Shown here in pieces: positions 45,247 through 54,024 of a DNA stretch of 64,000 nucleotides. A program made the position numbers and the translations under genes. Source of the stretch: Azorhizobium oxalatiphilum (lineage in GTDB: Bacteria > Pseudomonadota > Alphaproteobacteria > Rhizobiales > Xanthobacteraceae); NCBI RefSeq assembly GCF_014635325.1, contig NZ_BMCT01000006.1, forward strand, positions 62,001-126,000, written 5' to 3'. Below the pieces are notes generated by a model. That model was not told where the DNA came from, ran no database searches, and saw only the letters and a list, made by a program, of their open reading frames with translations. Each line of letters begins with the position of its first letter. The stretch's first letter is position 1.

Positions 45247-46640
45247 GGCCGGCTCCCGCCCAGCAGGATGCCCTCACCCGCCGCCGGCGCCCGCTTGAGC
45301 GTGCGCAGCGGCTGGCCGGAGCGCAGGTGACGCTCGATATCCTCCAGCGGCACGCCATTGGTTTCCGGCACCACGCGCAAGGCGAAGATGACGCCCGCCG
45401 CGCAGACCAGCGCATAGATGGCGAACACCCCGCCGAGGCCCAGATGGGCCACCATGAGCGGGAAGGAGAAGACCACCAGGAAGTTGAAGCCCCAGTTGGC
45501 CAGCGAGGCCGTGCCCATGCCGAGGCCGCGCACGTTCAGCGGGAAGACTTCCGCCATCATCACCCATGGCAGCGGGCCGAGGCTGACGGCGAAGGCGGAG
45601 ATGTAGAGGACCAGTCCGATGATCGCCAGCGTATCCAGCGCCGTCGACTCGGTTGCCGCCGCGATGGCGATCATGCCGAGGCTGAGCGCCGCACCGGCAA
45701 AGCCCAGCAGCAGCAGCGGCCGCCGGCCGATGCGGTCGATCAGCGCCATGCCCACCACGGTCATGACCACATTGACCACGCCGATGCCGATGGTGGCCAT
45801 GAGCTGCACCGAGGCTGAATCGAAGCCCGCCTCGCGGAACACCACGGGCGCGTAATAGATCACCGCATTGATGCCGCTGAGCTGCTGGAGCAGGAACAGG
45901 CCGATGCCCACCACCAGCGCCGGGCGCGCCACCGGCCCGAACAGCTCGGCCCAGCTGCCCCTGCCCTTGTCGCTCTCGGCGGTGCGGGCGATATCCTGCA
46001 GCTCGGCATCCACCCGGACGCTGCCCAGCGGCAGGCCGCGAATGCTGGCGATGGCGGTGCGCGCCTCCCGCGTGCGGTTCTGCGTCACCAGCCAGCGCGG
46101 CGTATCGCGCAGCATGTACATGCCCGCGAACAGCGCCACGCCGGGCACCGCCCCGAACAGGAACATGGAGCGCCAGGAACCGGCGAAGGCCAGATTGATG
46201 AGATAGGCGCCGAGGATGCCCAGCGTGATGGCCAGCTGATAGACCGACACCAGCATGCCCCGCTTCTCCGGCGGCGCGCTCTCGGAGATGTAGAGCGGCG
46301 CCACCAGCGAGGCCATGCCGATGGCAAAGCCGAGCACGAGCCGGGCAAGGCTCAGCATGGCAATGCCGTTGGCGGAGGCGGCGAGGACCGCACCGGCGGC
46401 GAACAGCAGGGCCGCTGCCAGCAGCACCTTGCGCCGACCGAGGGCATCCACCCAGCGGCCCGCCAGCAGCGCGCCGAACAGCGCCCCGAACGGCACCGCC
46501 GATGTCATGACCCCTTCCATCACGGGATCGATGCCGAACTGCGCATGCAGCAGATGCAGCGCCCCGGCGATGACCCCCTCGTCGAAGCCGAACAGGAAGC
46601 CGGCGATGGCGGCCACGATGGCGATTACATAGATCATCAT
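45243..46640 (-). CDS. Sugar-porter MFS transporter
   Basis: Twelve-helix major facilitator of the sugar porter family (465 residues). Landmarks: FLFGFDEGVIAGALHLLHAQ at the N-terminus, the loop-2 motif AGRWVDALGRRKVLLAA, YISESAPPEKRGMLVSVYQL after TM4, QQLSGINAVIYYAPVVFREA in TM7, DRIGRRPLLLLGF, and the C-terminal VPETNGVPLEDIERHL. Together these match xylose/arabinose/inositol : H+ symporters. ATG 46640 has AAAGGGGGA upstream; the longer frame to 46778 overlaps the aminotransferase gene and is not family-like. It likely imports the substrate, or exports the product, of this operon. Confidence 0.92.
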   Translation of the reverse strand: MMIYVIAIVAAIAGFLFGFDEGVIAGALHLLHAQFGIDPVMEGVMTSAVPFGALFGALLAGRWVDALGRRKVLLAAALLFAAGAVLAASANGIAMLSLARLVLGFAIGMASLVAPLYISESAPPEKRGMLVSVYQLAITLGILGAYLINLAFAGSWRSMFLFGAVPGVALFAGMYMLRDTPRWLVTQNRTREARTAIASIRGLPLGSVRVDAELQDIARTAESDKGRGSWAELFGPVARPALVVGIGLFLLQQLSGINAVIYYAPVVFREAGFDSASVQLMATIGIGVVNVVMTVVGMALIDRIGRRPLLLLGFAGAALSLGMIAIAAATESTALDTLAIIGLVLYISAFAVSLGPLPWVMMAEVFPLNVRGLGMGTASLANWGFNFLVVFSFPLMVAHLGLGGVFAIYALVCAAGVIFALRVVPETNGVPLEDIERHLRSGQPLRTLKRAPAAGEGILLGGSRP

Positions 46641-46660
46641 GTCTGGTCCCCCTTTCCCGG

Positions 46661-47998
46661 TCAGCGCAGCAGGCCCGCCGCCACCTTGCGGATGGCGTGG
46701 ACGATGTCGCGGATGTCCTGCTCGGCCAGATTTGAGCTGATGGTCAGCAGCACGCCGCGCGCATGCACGTCGTCGCACACCGGCAGGGCGCCGTGGCCAT
46801 AGTCATAGTCCGCCGCGAAGGCATTGGAGGGGTGGCTCCAGGGGAAGCCGTCGCGGGCATTGGAGCGCCGGTTCACCAGGCTCGGAATGTTGAAATACCA
46901 GTGCAGCCCCCATTCCCGCATGGTGATGCAGGACAGGGAGCCGGGCGGCCCGGCGATGCCTTCCGCCCGCAGCGCGGCGATGAAGGCGCTCGCCGTCTCC
47001 CCGTCGGGCAGCAGCATGAGAAGGGTCGGCCCGGTGTCGCCATCGGGGTCCGGCACCTCGCGGAAGGTGAGGCCCGCGATGCCTTCCACCGCTTTGCGGA
47101 TGGCCCATTTGGCGCCGCGCATGGCGCCGGTGATGGCCGGCAGCTTGCGGGACTGGGCCAGCGCCATGGCGCCCGCCAGCTCCGACATGCGCGCGCCCAT
47201 GCCCCAGAGCTGGCACTGCGCATCGGAGACATCCAGCCGGCCGGCGGGCGTGCGCGGATAGCCCAGATCATGCAGCGCCACGATGCGCCGGAACAGCGCG
47301 TCGTCCTCGCACACGATCATGCCGCCGTCGCCGGAGGTCATGTTCTTGTTGAGCTGGAAGGAGAAGATGCCGATATCGCCGAACCGGCCCACCGCCGTGT
47401 CCTTGACGCGCGCGCCCGCCGCCTGCGCGCAGTCCTCGATCAGGCTGACGCCGCGCGCCTTGCAGATCCCGGCGATCCGCGCGATGTGCCCCGGCGCGCC
47501 GCTCATGTGCACGCACAGCACGGCGCGGGTGTGCGGGCCGATCTTGCGGGCCACGTCCTCGGGGTCCATGCAGTATGTGGCATCCATGTCCACGAGGCGC
47601 GGAATGGCGCCGTTGCGCACCACCGCCGAGACGCAGCTCACCCACAGATAGCCGGGGATCAGAACCTCGTCGCCCGGCCCGATGCCCAGCGCCGCCACCG
47701 CCACGGCCAGCGCCGCCGTGCCGGAGGAGACCGCCAGCGCATGCTTGTGGCCATAGGCCTCGCACCATTCGCGCTCCAGCGTATCCACCATGTGCTGGGG
47801 GTCCAGCCCATAGAAGCGGAAGGGGCTGCGGGCGAGCACCACCCGCTCCACCAGTTCGCGCTCCTCCTCGCCGATCCAGTGCGCGCCGGGCAGCTCCCAG
47901 GGCAGCGGCGTGGTGCGCACGGGCTCGCCACCATCGATCGCCAGACGGTTGGCGAGCGCGTGGCGCACATCCTCTACATTCGAGACATCAGCGGTCAT
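46661..47998 (-). CDS. DegT/DnrJ/EryC1/StrS-family PLP aminotransferase
   Basis: Sugar or cyclitol aminotransferase of 445 residues. The PLP Lys is at about 218 in FSFQLNKNMTSGDGGM; the ring-binding Asp is at about 189 in IEDCAQAAGA; SSGTAALAVA near 91 holds the phosphate. DVSDAQCQLWGMGARMSELA is the conserved segment after the active site. The extra N-terminal ~30 residues and the LNKN motif resemble the branch that aminates keto-cyclitols and keto-sugars (scyllo-inosose or 3-keto-glucose type). ATG 47998 gives MTADVSNVED; an ATG at 48040 would add 14 residues. It is first in the operon with the MFS, small protein and GMC oxidase. Confidence 0.9.
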   Translation of the reverse strand: MTADVSNVEDVRHALANRLAIDGGEPVRTTPLPWELPGAHWIGEEERELVERVVLARSPFRFYGLDPQHMVDTLEREWCEAYGHKHALAVSSGTAALAVAVAALGIGPGDEVLIPGYLWVSCVSAVVRNGAIPRLVDMDATYCMDPEDVARKIGPHTRAVLCVHMSGAPGHIARIAGICKARGVSLIEDCAQAAGARVKDTAVGRFGDIGIFSFQLNKNMTSGDGGMIVCEDDALFRRIVALHDLGYPRTPAGRLDVSDAQCQLWGMGARMSELAGAMALAQSRKLPAITGAMRGAKWAIRKAVEGIAGLTFREVPDPDGDTGPTLLMLLPDGETASAFIAALRAEGIAGPPGSLSCITMREWGLHWYFNIPSLVNRRSNARDGFPWSHPSNAFAADYDYGHGALPVCDDVHARGVLLTISSNLAEQDIRDIVHAIRKVAAGLLR

Positions 47999-48083
47999 GT
48001 CCACCACCCGACTGAATAGATAAGTTGAACGCGGGATCAATATTCGGATTTATATTTGCGGACTACGTTTACACATCATAATC

Positions 48084-48101
48084 GATGAGCTATCGCTCAT
48101 C
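48084..48101. promoter_or_regulatory. Inverted repeat in divergent promoter, aminotransferase / MFS
   Basis: GATGAGC-TATC-GCTCATC is a perfect 7-bp inverted repeat with a 4-bp spacer, framed by a direct repeat CATCATAA (48074-48081 and 48098-48105). It sits in the 153-base divergent region between the aminotransferase operon and the second sugar porter, next to AT-rich sequence suited to promoters. It is a candidate operator that would co-regulate both transcripts. Confidence 0.5.
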
Positions 48102-48151
48102 ATAAGGCGCAGGCGCCATTGTCCCGGCGCGCGGGCACGGAGCTTTCCAGC

Positions 48152-49504
48152 ATGGTCACGACGTCCCTTCCGCGCGCTGGCATGTCGCCTCTGATGGTGC
48201 TGAGTTCCGGGTTGCTGTTCGGCTACAGCACCGGCGCCGTCGCCGGCGTGCTGGAAGCGCTCACCCCGGCCTTCGATCTGTCGCTGAACGCGCAGCAGCT
48301 GTTCGTCGCCGCCTTGCCGGGCGCGGCCTTCATCGGCGCGGTGGCGGCGGGGCCGCTGTCCTCCCGCATCGGTCGCCGCCGCGCCATGGCGGCGACATTC
48401 ATCCTCGCCATCGCCGGCTGCCTGCTGACCGCGACCCAGCCGGGCCTCGTCACCCTGCTCGCGGCGCGCCTGCTGATCGGCATCGCCGTCGGCATCTCCG
48501 CCATGATCGCCCCCATGTATGCCGCCGAGATCACGCCCGCGCGCCATCGCGGGGCCGTGGTGGGGCTGTTCCAGCTGGCCGTCACCCTCGGCATCCTCGG
48601 GGCCTACGCCGCCCCGCTGCTGCTGGTGCCAGAGGTGCACTGGGCGCTCATCCTCGCACTCGGCCTCATCCCCGCCGCCGCGGGCCTGCTGGTGGTGTGC
48701 CGCCTGCCGGAGAGCCCCCGCTGGCTCGCCGCGCAGGGCATGCAGGACGCAGCGAAGGACGCCGCCACCTGGCTCGGCATCGCCGCCGAGATGGGGTCCG
48801 AAGGGGTGGGCACGCCCCGCGCCCGCGGCCCGCTCTGGCCACTGCTGACGCGCGGCCGCACCGGGGCGGTGCTGGTGCTCTGCAGCGCGCTGTTCGTGCT
48901 TCAGAATCTCAGCGGCATCGACGCGATCCTCTATTACGCACCGCACATCTTCCAGCAGCTCGGCTACGCGGCCGGCCCCTCGGCCTTCGCCGCCACCTTC
49001 GGCATCGGGCTGCTGAACGTCCTCGCCACGCTGGTGGCGCTGCGCTACGTGGATCGCGCCGGCCGCAGGCCGCTGCTCATCCTCGGCTGCACCGCCATGG
49101 CGGCGGGCCTCGCCATCGTGGTGGGCGCCGCCGCGCTGGACTGGCCGTGGCTGAGCCTTGCCGGCCTCGGCCTCTACATCGCCGCCTTCGCCATCAGCCT
49201 CGGCCCCCTGCCCTATGTGCTGATGTCCGAACTCTTCCCCACCGCCATCCGCGAGACCGGCATCGCCGCCGCATCCGCCGCCAGCTGGCTGTTCAACATG
49301 CTGGTGGCCTTCGTCTTCCTCTCCATGGTGGAATGGATCGGCCTTGCCGGCGTGATCAGCCTGTTCCTGCTGGTGTGCCTGCTGGCGCTGGCGGTCTGCT
49401 ACGCCTGCGTGCCGGAGACGCGCGGCCGCTCGCTGGAGACCATCGAGGCCGACGTTCTCGCCAATGCGCCGCTGCGCGCGGTCGGGGGCGGCCTCTCCGA
49501 CTGA
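48152..49504 (+). CDS. Second sugar-porter MFS transporter
   Basis: A 450-residue sugar porter, paralogue of the one on the other strand. Landmarks: LLFGYSTGAVAGVLEAL, loop SSRIGRRRAMAATFILA, YAAEITPARHRGAVVGLFQL, LQNLSGIDAILYYAPHIFQQ in TM7, DRAGRRPLLILGC, and C-terminal VPETRGRSLETIEADV. ATG 48152 is preceded by CGGAGC; a TTG at 48119 is a weaker option. Divergent arrangement with the aminotransferase operon and a shared inverted repeat suggest common control and a common substrate group. Confidence 0.91.
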   Translation: MVTTSLPRAGMSPLMVLSSGLLFGYSTGAVAGVLEALTPAFDLSLNAQQLFVAALPGAAFIGAVAAGPLSSRIGRRRAMAATFILAIAGCLLTATQPGLVTLLAARLLIGIAVGISAMIAPMYAAEITPARHRGAVVGLFQLAVTLGILGAYAAPLLLVPEVHWALILALGLIPAAAGLLVVCRLPESPRWLAAQGMQDAAKDAATWLGIAAEMGSEGVGTPRARGPLWPLLTRGRTGAVLVLCSALFVLQNLSGIDAILYYAPHIFQQLGYAAGPSAFAATFGIGLLNVLATLVALRYVDRAGRRPLLILGCTAMAAGLAIVVGAAALDWPWLSLAGLGLYIAAFAISLGPLPYVLMSELFPTAIRETGIAAASAASWLFNMLVAFVFLSMVEWIGLAGVISLFLLVCLLALAVCYACVPETRGRSLETIEADVLANAPLRAVGGGLSD

Positions 49505-49548
49505 GGCCACCCCCGCCTCCCCCCCGCGCGGGCGGCCGCCGTGTGCGC

Positions 49549-51150
49549 TCAGCGCGTCCACGTGGCCAGCCCCTCCCCATCGAGATAATTGATCTTCAGC
49601 TCGACAACCCTGCCCTTGCGCACCACGAAACGCACCGAGGACCGCGAGCCATAGGTCGCGTTCTCGCTGCGGGGCGCCACCGCATAGGTGTCGCCATCCC
49701 AGTGGGTCAGCGGCATGGACAGCTTGCCGGGGCCGAGCGACAGCACCAGCCCGTTCGCGCCTTGCGAAATGCGCGCCGGGCCGAAATAGGCGCTCTGGTA
49801 GGTGCCCACATAATCGGCCGCCGGGCGGGCTTTGGCGGGATTGGCGGGCGCCGTCTTGCCCGCCAGATCGCCGGCAGGGTCGTAATAGGTCATCAGCCGG
49901 GGATGGAAGAGATCATACCAGTCACGGGTGGGCGCGCCATACTGCACCGTGTCCATGAACTGGCTGGCGATGGCCTCCGCCACACCCACGGGGCCGCCAT
50001 TGGTCAGCACCACGATGGCGATGTCGGCGGAGGGCAGGAAGCGCACCGTGGTGCCCGCCCCCACGCTGAAGGCGCCGGAATGGGACATGGCCGGCCGCCC
50101 GTCCGCATCCACCGTGACGTTGAAGCCGAAGCCGTAGAAGCCCGAGCGTGCGCCGATGCTGGGCGCGGGGCTGCTGAAGGCCTGCGCCCGCAGGGCCGGC
50201 AGCAGGGCCGCGGGCGCGATCAGCTCCTGCCCGTTGTGGCGGCCGTTCGCGAGCACCAGCTTCATCCATGCGGCAAGGTCGGTCACGTTGGACGACACGC
50301 CGCCGGCGGGGGCTTCCGGATCGGCATCACGCTGGAGCAGCGCCGCGAAGTGCCCGCCCTCCCACGAATGCAGCACCGCCCGGTTCTCGTGCTTGAGCAG
50401 GTCCGCGTGGCGCGAGCTGGTGGCGGTCATGCCCAGCGGACCGTAGAGCGCCTTCTGCGACAGCTCCTCCCACGACTGGCCCGAGGCCCGCGCCACCGCC
50501 TCCGCGCCGGTGGTGAGGCCGAAGTTGGAATAAGCGTAGGAGATGCGGAACGGGGCCAGCGGCAGCAGGCGCAGCCGCTGGAGGATGGTGTTGCGGTCGA
50601 ACCCGAGGTCTTCCAGCGTGTCGCCGCCCGCATGCGGCAGGCCGGAGCGATGCGCGAACATGTCGCCGACCGTCACATGTGCGGTGACATAGGGGTCTTT
50701 CAGCGCGAAGCCGGGCATGTGCTTCACGATCCTGTCGTCCCATGCCACCACGCCGGCCGTCACCTGCGCGGCCACGACGGTGGCGGCGATGGGCTTGGAC
50801 AAGGATGCGAGCTGGAAGACGGTCGCCGTGTCGATGGGGGCCGGCTTGCCCAGTTCCCGCACGCCGAAGCCGCGCGCGAACACCGTCTTGCCGCCCTGCA
50901 CCACGGCAACGGCCGCGCCGGGCACGCCGCTGCGCCTGAGGGTGCTGTCCACGCTGGCCGGCAGATCCGCCAGCGCCTTCTCCGCCCCGCCCTGCGCCAG
51001 CGGAACCACGTCCTCGGGCGGAAACGCCCCGAGCGTCAGCGGAATGGTCTGCGCCTGCACCGGCAGCACGGCAGCGGTGCCAGGCAACAGAGCAAGGGCA
51101 AGGGCAAACCTTGCGGCGCCCCGGCCGATCGACGGGCTGCACAGGACCAT
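49549..51150 (-). CDS. Exported beta-lactamase-fold serine hydrolase with C-terminal domain
   Basis: A 533-residue periplasmic serine hydrolase. The signal peptide is residues 1-31 (ARFALALALLPGTAAVLPVQAQ). The PF00144 domain spans about 45-390: SxxK in VFQLASLSKPIAATVV (near 103), YxN in SYAYSNFGLTTGAEAVAR (near 206), and the third motif HSG in MSHSGAFSVGAG (near 355). A C-terminal beta-domain (about 430-533) of the DUF3471 type follows. Such proteins act as esterases, peptidases or amide hydrolases. ATG 51150 follows GGAGGCG; the open frame to 51285 is not conserved-looking. It converges on the sugar porter gene. Confidence 0.9.
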   Translation of the reverse strand: MVLCSPSIGRGAARFALALALLPGTAAVLPVQAQTIPLTLGAFPPEDVVPLAQGGAEKALADLPASVDSTLRRSGVPGAAVAVVQGGKTVFARGFGVRELGKPAPIDTATVFQLASLSKPIAATVVAAQVTAGVVAWDDRIVKHMPGFALKDPYVTAHVTVGDMFAHRSGLPHAGGDTLEDLGFDRNTILQRLRLLPLAPFRISYAYSNFGLTTGAEAVARASGQSWEELSQKALYGPLGMTATSSRHADLLKHENRAVLHSWEGGHFAALLQRDADPEAPAGGVSSNVTDLAAWMKLVLANGRHNGQELIAPAALLPALRAQAFSSPAPSIGARSGFYGFGFNVTVDADGRPAMSHSGAFSVGAGTTVRFLPSADIAIVVLTNGGPVGVAEAIASQFMDTVQYGAPTRDWYDLFHPRLMTYYDPAGDLAGKTAPANPAKARPAADYVGTYQSAYFGPARISQGANGLVLSLGPGKLSMPLTHWDGDTYAVAPRSENATYGSRSSVRFVVRKGRVVELKINYLDGEGLATWTR

Positions 51151-51687
51151 GGCGTCGCCTCCAGAAGTTCGATCATTCACAGGCGGGGTGTTCAGGCCCG
51201 CAGGCCGGAAGGCTTCGTCATCAGTGGAAAGAGGCGCGTGCCGGTGCCGGACAGCTCCATCGGTCAGACCTGCGGAGCCGTTCATCCCACTGGCCCTGTC
51301 GCCGGACGCTGGAACGGCCCGGCCGTTCTCCTCCCGGCAACAGGTGTCGCGGCTCTCTCATTCCATGCATTGCCGTCGGGGAGGATGCGCGTTCGCGATG
51401 AGCCTGCGGCCGCGAAAGCCGCAAGCGTCAGGCCCCCCCGGGCTCCGTAGAAGATTGACAGGAAGCGCGGCCGAGGACCGGGCGCTCCCTGTCACGCCCG
51501 GCGGACCCGGGCGGCGGGTTCTTCGATAAAACGTTCTCTATCAAGGCGTTAGAGACTGATTCACCGATCAGGTTGTTTCAACCCGACCGGATCAGGCTCT
51601 AGCAGGCAATTGTTTGCGCAATATTTGAAAGCTGCACAATTGCGCCTATCCCCCGAGGCGTGCAGGGAAAACGCAGCCGGCGGCGCT
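51151..51687. other. Gene-free stretch upstream of the serine hydrolase gene
   Basis: About 540 bases without a supportable gene between the serine hydrolase start and the stop of the winged-helix regulator. The open frames present are short and composition-driven. The part at 51530-51650 is lower in GC and contains an inverted repeat (51606-51643). The promoter of the serine hydrolase gene should be here; I see no tRNA or clear ncRNA. Confidence 0.5.
51606..51643. repeat. Inverted repeat GCAATTGT...ACAATTGC
   Basis: GCAATTGT (around 51606-51613) and ACAATTGC (around 51636-51643) form an 8-bp inverted repeat with about 22 bp between; the left side also contains the palindrome TTGCGCAA. The AT-rich arms stand out against the surrounding sequence. 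It could be a regulator site or a weak stem. Confidence 0.55.
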
Positions 51688-53310
51688 TCAGGCGGTCGCG
51701 ATGAGGCCCGTTCCCATCAGGACGAACGGCGGGATCACCTCCGCGCCGTGCAGTCCGGTCAGATGGGCGATGAGCCCGCGCATGATATTGGCCCGCGCCT
51801 CCACGGAGGCGAGATGGCGCACCGAGGTCATGTAGGTATATTCGATCGCATTGCGGGCCCCTTCGGGACCGGCCGCGATCAGAACCCGGCTCACGGCCTC
51901 CGGCAGCGGCTGGCCGGCGGGCGTCACCAGCACGGCGATCATCACGCTGAGATCCGGCGGACAGAACGGGCTCTCATAGGCGAACGCCGCCGCGACCTTC
52001 AGCGCCGCGCGATCGTCCGAGGCCAGCACCGCGATGCACTTCAGGACACGCATGTGCATCTCGAACTCGGGCGCGGCTTCCGCCATCTCGATGCCGCGAT
52101 CGAAGAAGGCCAGCGCGGCGACGAAGTCACCCCGTGCCTGCCGCAGCTGCCCGAGCACCGGCAGGGCGGCAGCCGAATCCGCCATGCGGGCGAAGGCCCG
52201 CTCCACCAGATCCTCGGCCAGATCCAGATGGCCCCGGTCAACGAAATAGAGCAGCTTGCCGGCGGTCAGCATCAGCAGCGGGCTGGCCTCGATGAGCGGC
52301 AGACAGTCCAGCACCGTGGCCTCCACCTCGCTCTCCAGCCCGTCGCGCTCGCTGCGGCTGATGCCGGTGAACGGATTGGCGAGGACGAGACGCGCGAACA
52401 GATGCAGGCACCATTGCAGGGCGATGTCGGCGCTCCCCGGATCCTGCTCCCGCGCAGCGCGCAGTTGCAGCCCCTTCTCCAGCCATTGCGGATTGGAAGC
52501 CGACAGCAGCGTCGTGGCCGCGCGCAGGCGGATTTCGAGCGGCTGGTCGGTGGGCGTGCCGAGCCCCTGCGAGGCTTCGGCCAGATTGCGCCGTAGCGCC
52601 TCCAGAATGTCGTCCGCAGCGCGCGCAATCTCCGGCAGGAGAGCGGCCGCCCCACCGCTCGCGAATTCCAGACGGAAGGCCCGGATAATGCGCCGGGACG
52701 GTCCCTCGCGCAGGGTGGCCGTGCAGTTCAGCCGGGTCCCGCTGTCCTGAAGGCTCACCCGGAGGACATAGCGCGCCACCGGCGCGGCGGCCTCCTCCTC
52801 GCTCCCCGCGCGGATCACGCTCTGGCCCGCGCCGAGCTTGCCCGCCATCACGTCGCGCATCTGGCCGATGATGACATCGGCCCGGTTGGCCAGATGCCGG
52901 TCATGCCGGGGCACCACGGCGGCGATCGCCAGCAGCGCGTTGGCGGCACCCGCCGGTCCGGGCCGGACGGGCGCGGGCGACGACGGGGTCGCGATCCAGA
53001 CATAGCCCTCGCCATATTGAGTGGCGATGTATCGGGGCGCCCTTGCGCTGTCGCCCAGCTTCGCGCGCAGCCGGTTGATGAGAAAATCCACGTTGCGATC
53101 GGACGTATCGGAATCGGCCGACGCAATGGTGTCCAGCAGCTGGCTGCGCCGCATCAGGCGGTGGGGATTCCGGGACAGCGCCAGCAGGAGCGCCCGCTCA
53201 CTCCGGGTGAAGCGGATCTGCTTGCCCTCGCGATGCGCGAACAGGCAGCTGCGATCCAGCACGACATCACCGAACACCAGGCCCTCGGCCTGCAGCATTC
53301 CCGGTTCCAT
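51688..53310 (-). CDS. Winged-helix transcriptional regulator with TolB-like and TPR-like regions
   Basis: A 540-residue regulator with an OmpR/CadC-type winged helix at the N-terminus (about residues 5-100): FTRSERALLLALSRNPHRLM, then the recognition region SDRNVDFLINRLRAKLGD and the wing RYIATQYGEGYVW. There is no receiver domain. The middle (about 125-235) resembles the TolB-like region seen with adenylate-cyclase and CadC-type regulators (VARYVLRVSLQDSGTRLNCT). The rest is helical and TPR-like (AEDLVERAFARMADSAAALP). No membrane helix is evident, so it is probably cytoplasmic. The start could be 53310 or 53298. Targets are unknown. Confidence 0.82.
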   Translation of the reverse strand: MEPGMLQAEGLVFGDVVLDRSCLFAHREGKQIRFTRSERALLLALSRNPHRLMRRSQLLDTIASADSDTSDRNVDFLINRLRAKLGDSARAPRYIATQYGEGYVWIATPSSPAPVRPGPAGAANALLAIAAVVPRHDRHLANRADVIIGQMRDVMAGKLGAGQSVIRAGSEEEAAAPVARYVLRVSLQDSGTRLNCTATLREGPSRRIIRAFRLEFASGGAAALLPEIARAADDILEALRRNLAEASQGLGTPTDQPLEIRLRAATTLLSASNPQWLEKGLQLRAAREQDPGSADIALQWCLHLFARLVLANPFTGISRSERDGLESEVEATVLDCLPLIEASPLLMLTAGKLLYFVDRGHLDLAEDLVERAFARMADSAAALPVLGQLRQARGDFVAALAFFDRGIEMAEAAPEFEMHMRVLKCIAVLASDDRAALKVAAAFAYESPFCPPDLSVMIAVLVTPAGQPLPEAVSRVLIAAGPEGARNAIEYTYMTSVRHLASVEARANIMRGLIAHLTGLHGAEVIPPFVLMGTGLIATA

Positions 53311-53325
53311 CCGAACGGCCCCCAC

Positions 53326-54024
53326 CCGCCGACGACCGCCGGCCCCTCACCATCCAGCCCGGATACCTTGCCGGCTCCGATATCGCCCCGTCGCCCTCCG
53401 GCTCCAGATATCGACCTGACGATCGTCGGCCATGTGGTCGCCATTGTCCAGAATCGACCGGAAGCGGCGCAGCCTCCAGGACCTGCACGCCGGCGCCGGA
53501 CGACAGCGCCACCGCGCCGGCGGGGACCTGTCCGGAAGCGTGTTCCCGACGGACAGAAAGCATCCGGCGATTGCAATGTCATCGAGGCCCGCACGCGCTG
53601 GGCGCGGAACGGGCCGGTGAGGAGGATCCACCCCATTGGCGCACCGCCGCATGCGCCTTCCGCGCCTTCCGCGCCTTCGCGCCATCCTCCAAGCGCCCGA
53701 AAGCCGGGTTCAGAGAGGGCCACACGAGCCGGCGGCATTTCGGAGGCCGATGATGCGGGGGCTGATCTCGACGCGATCCGCTCTGCTGCCGGCATTCCCA
53801 GTTTTTCACCACCCTCCGCTATGTGCGGGCATGGGAATAAGCCGAACCGTTTCGCAAGCACGCGTAGCGCATTGGAACATGTCACAGGCAACCGCCCCGT
53901 TCCGGGGAGCTCTGAGCGCGACGGTCCGTTCAACCTCTGGACGCGCGATCGGGCAGCAGATCGCATTTTCCGTGCGTCGGGTCGGGCCCGTGAGGGCTGA
54001 TGGGCGGCACGCGATGAGGACTGA
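53326..54024. other. Gene-free boundary stretch before the six-gene operon end
   Basis: About 700 bases between the winged-helix gene start and the stop of the MotB-like gene. No frame gives a protein with recognisable sequence; the longest are Arg/Ser/Pro-rich by composition. A short tandem GCGCCTTCC repeat (three imperfect copies near 53653-53679) is present. It may be the decayed edge of a mobile or variable segment, plus the regulator's promoter. No integrase, tRNA or attachment site was recognised. Confidence 0.45.

Noticed and set aside
48697-51450. 917-codon open frame on the plus strand
   Set aside because: Overlaps the MFS gene out of frame and the serine hydrolase gene antisense; composition-driven.
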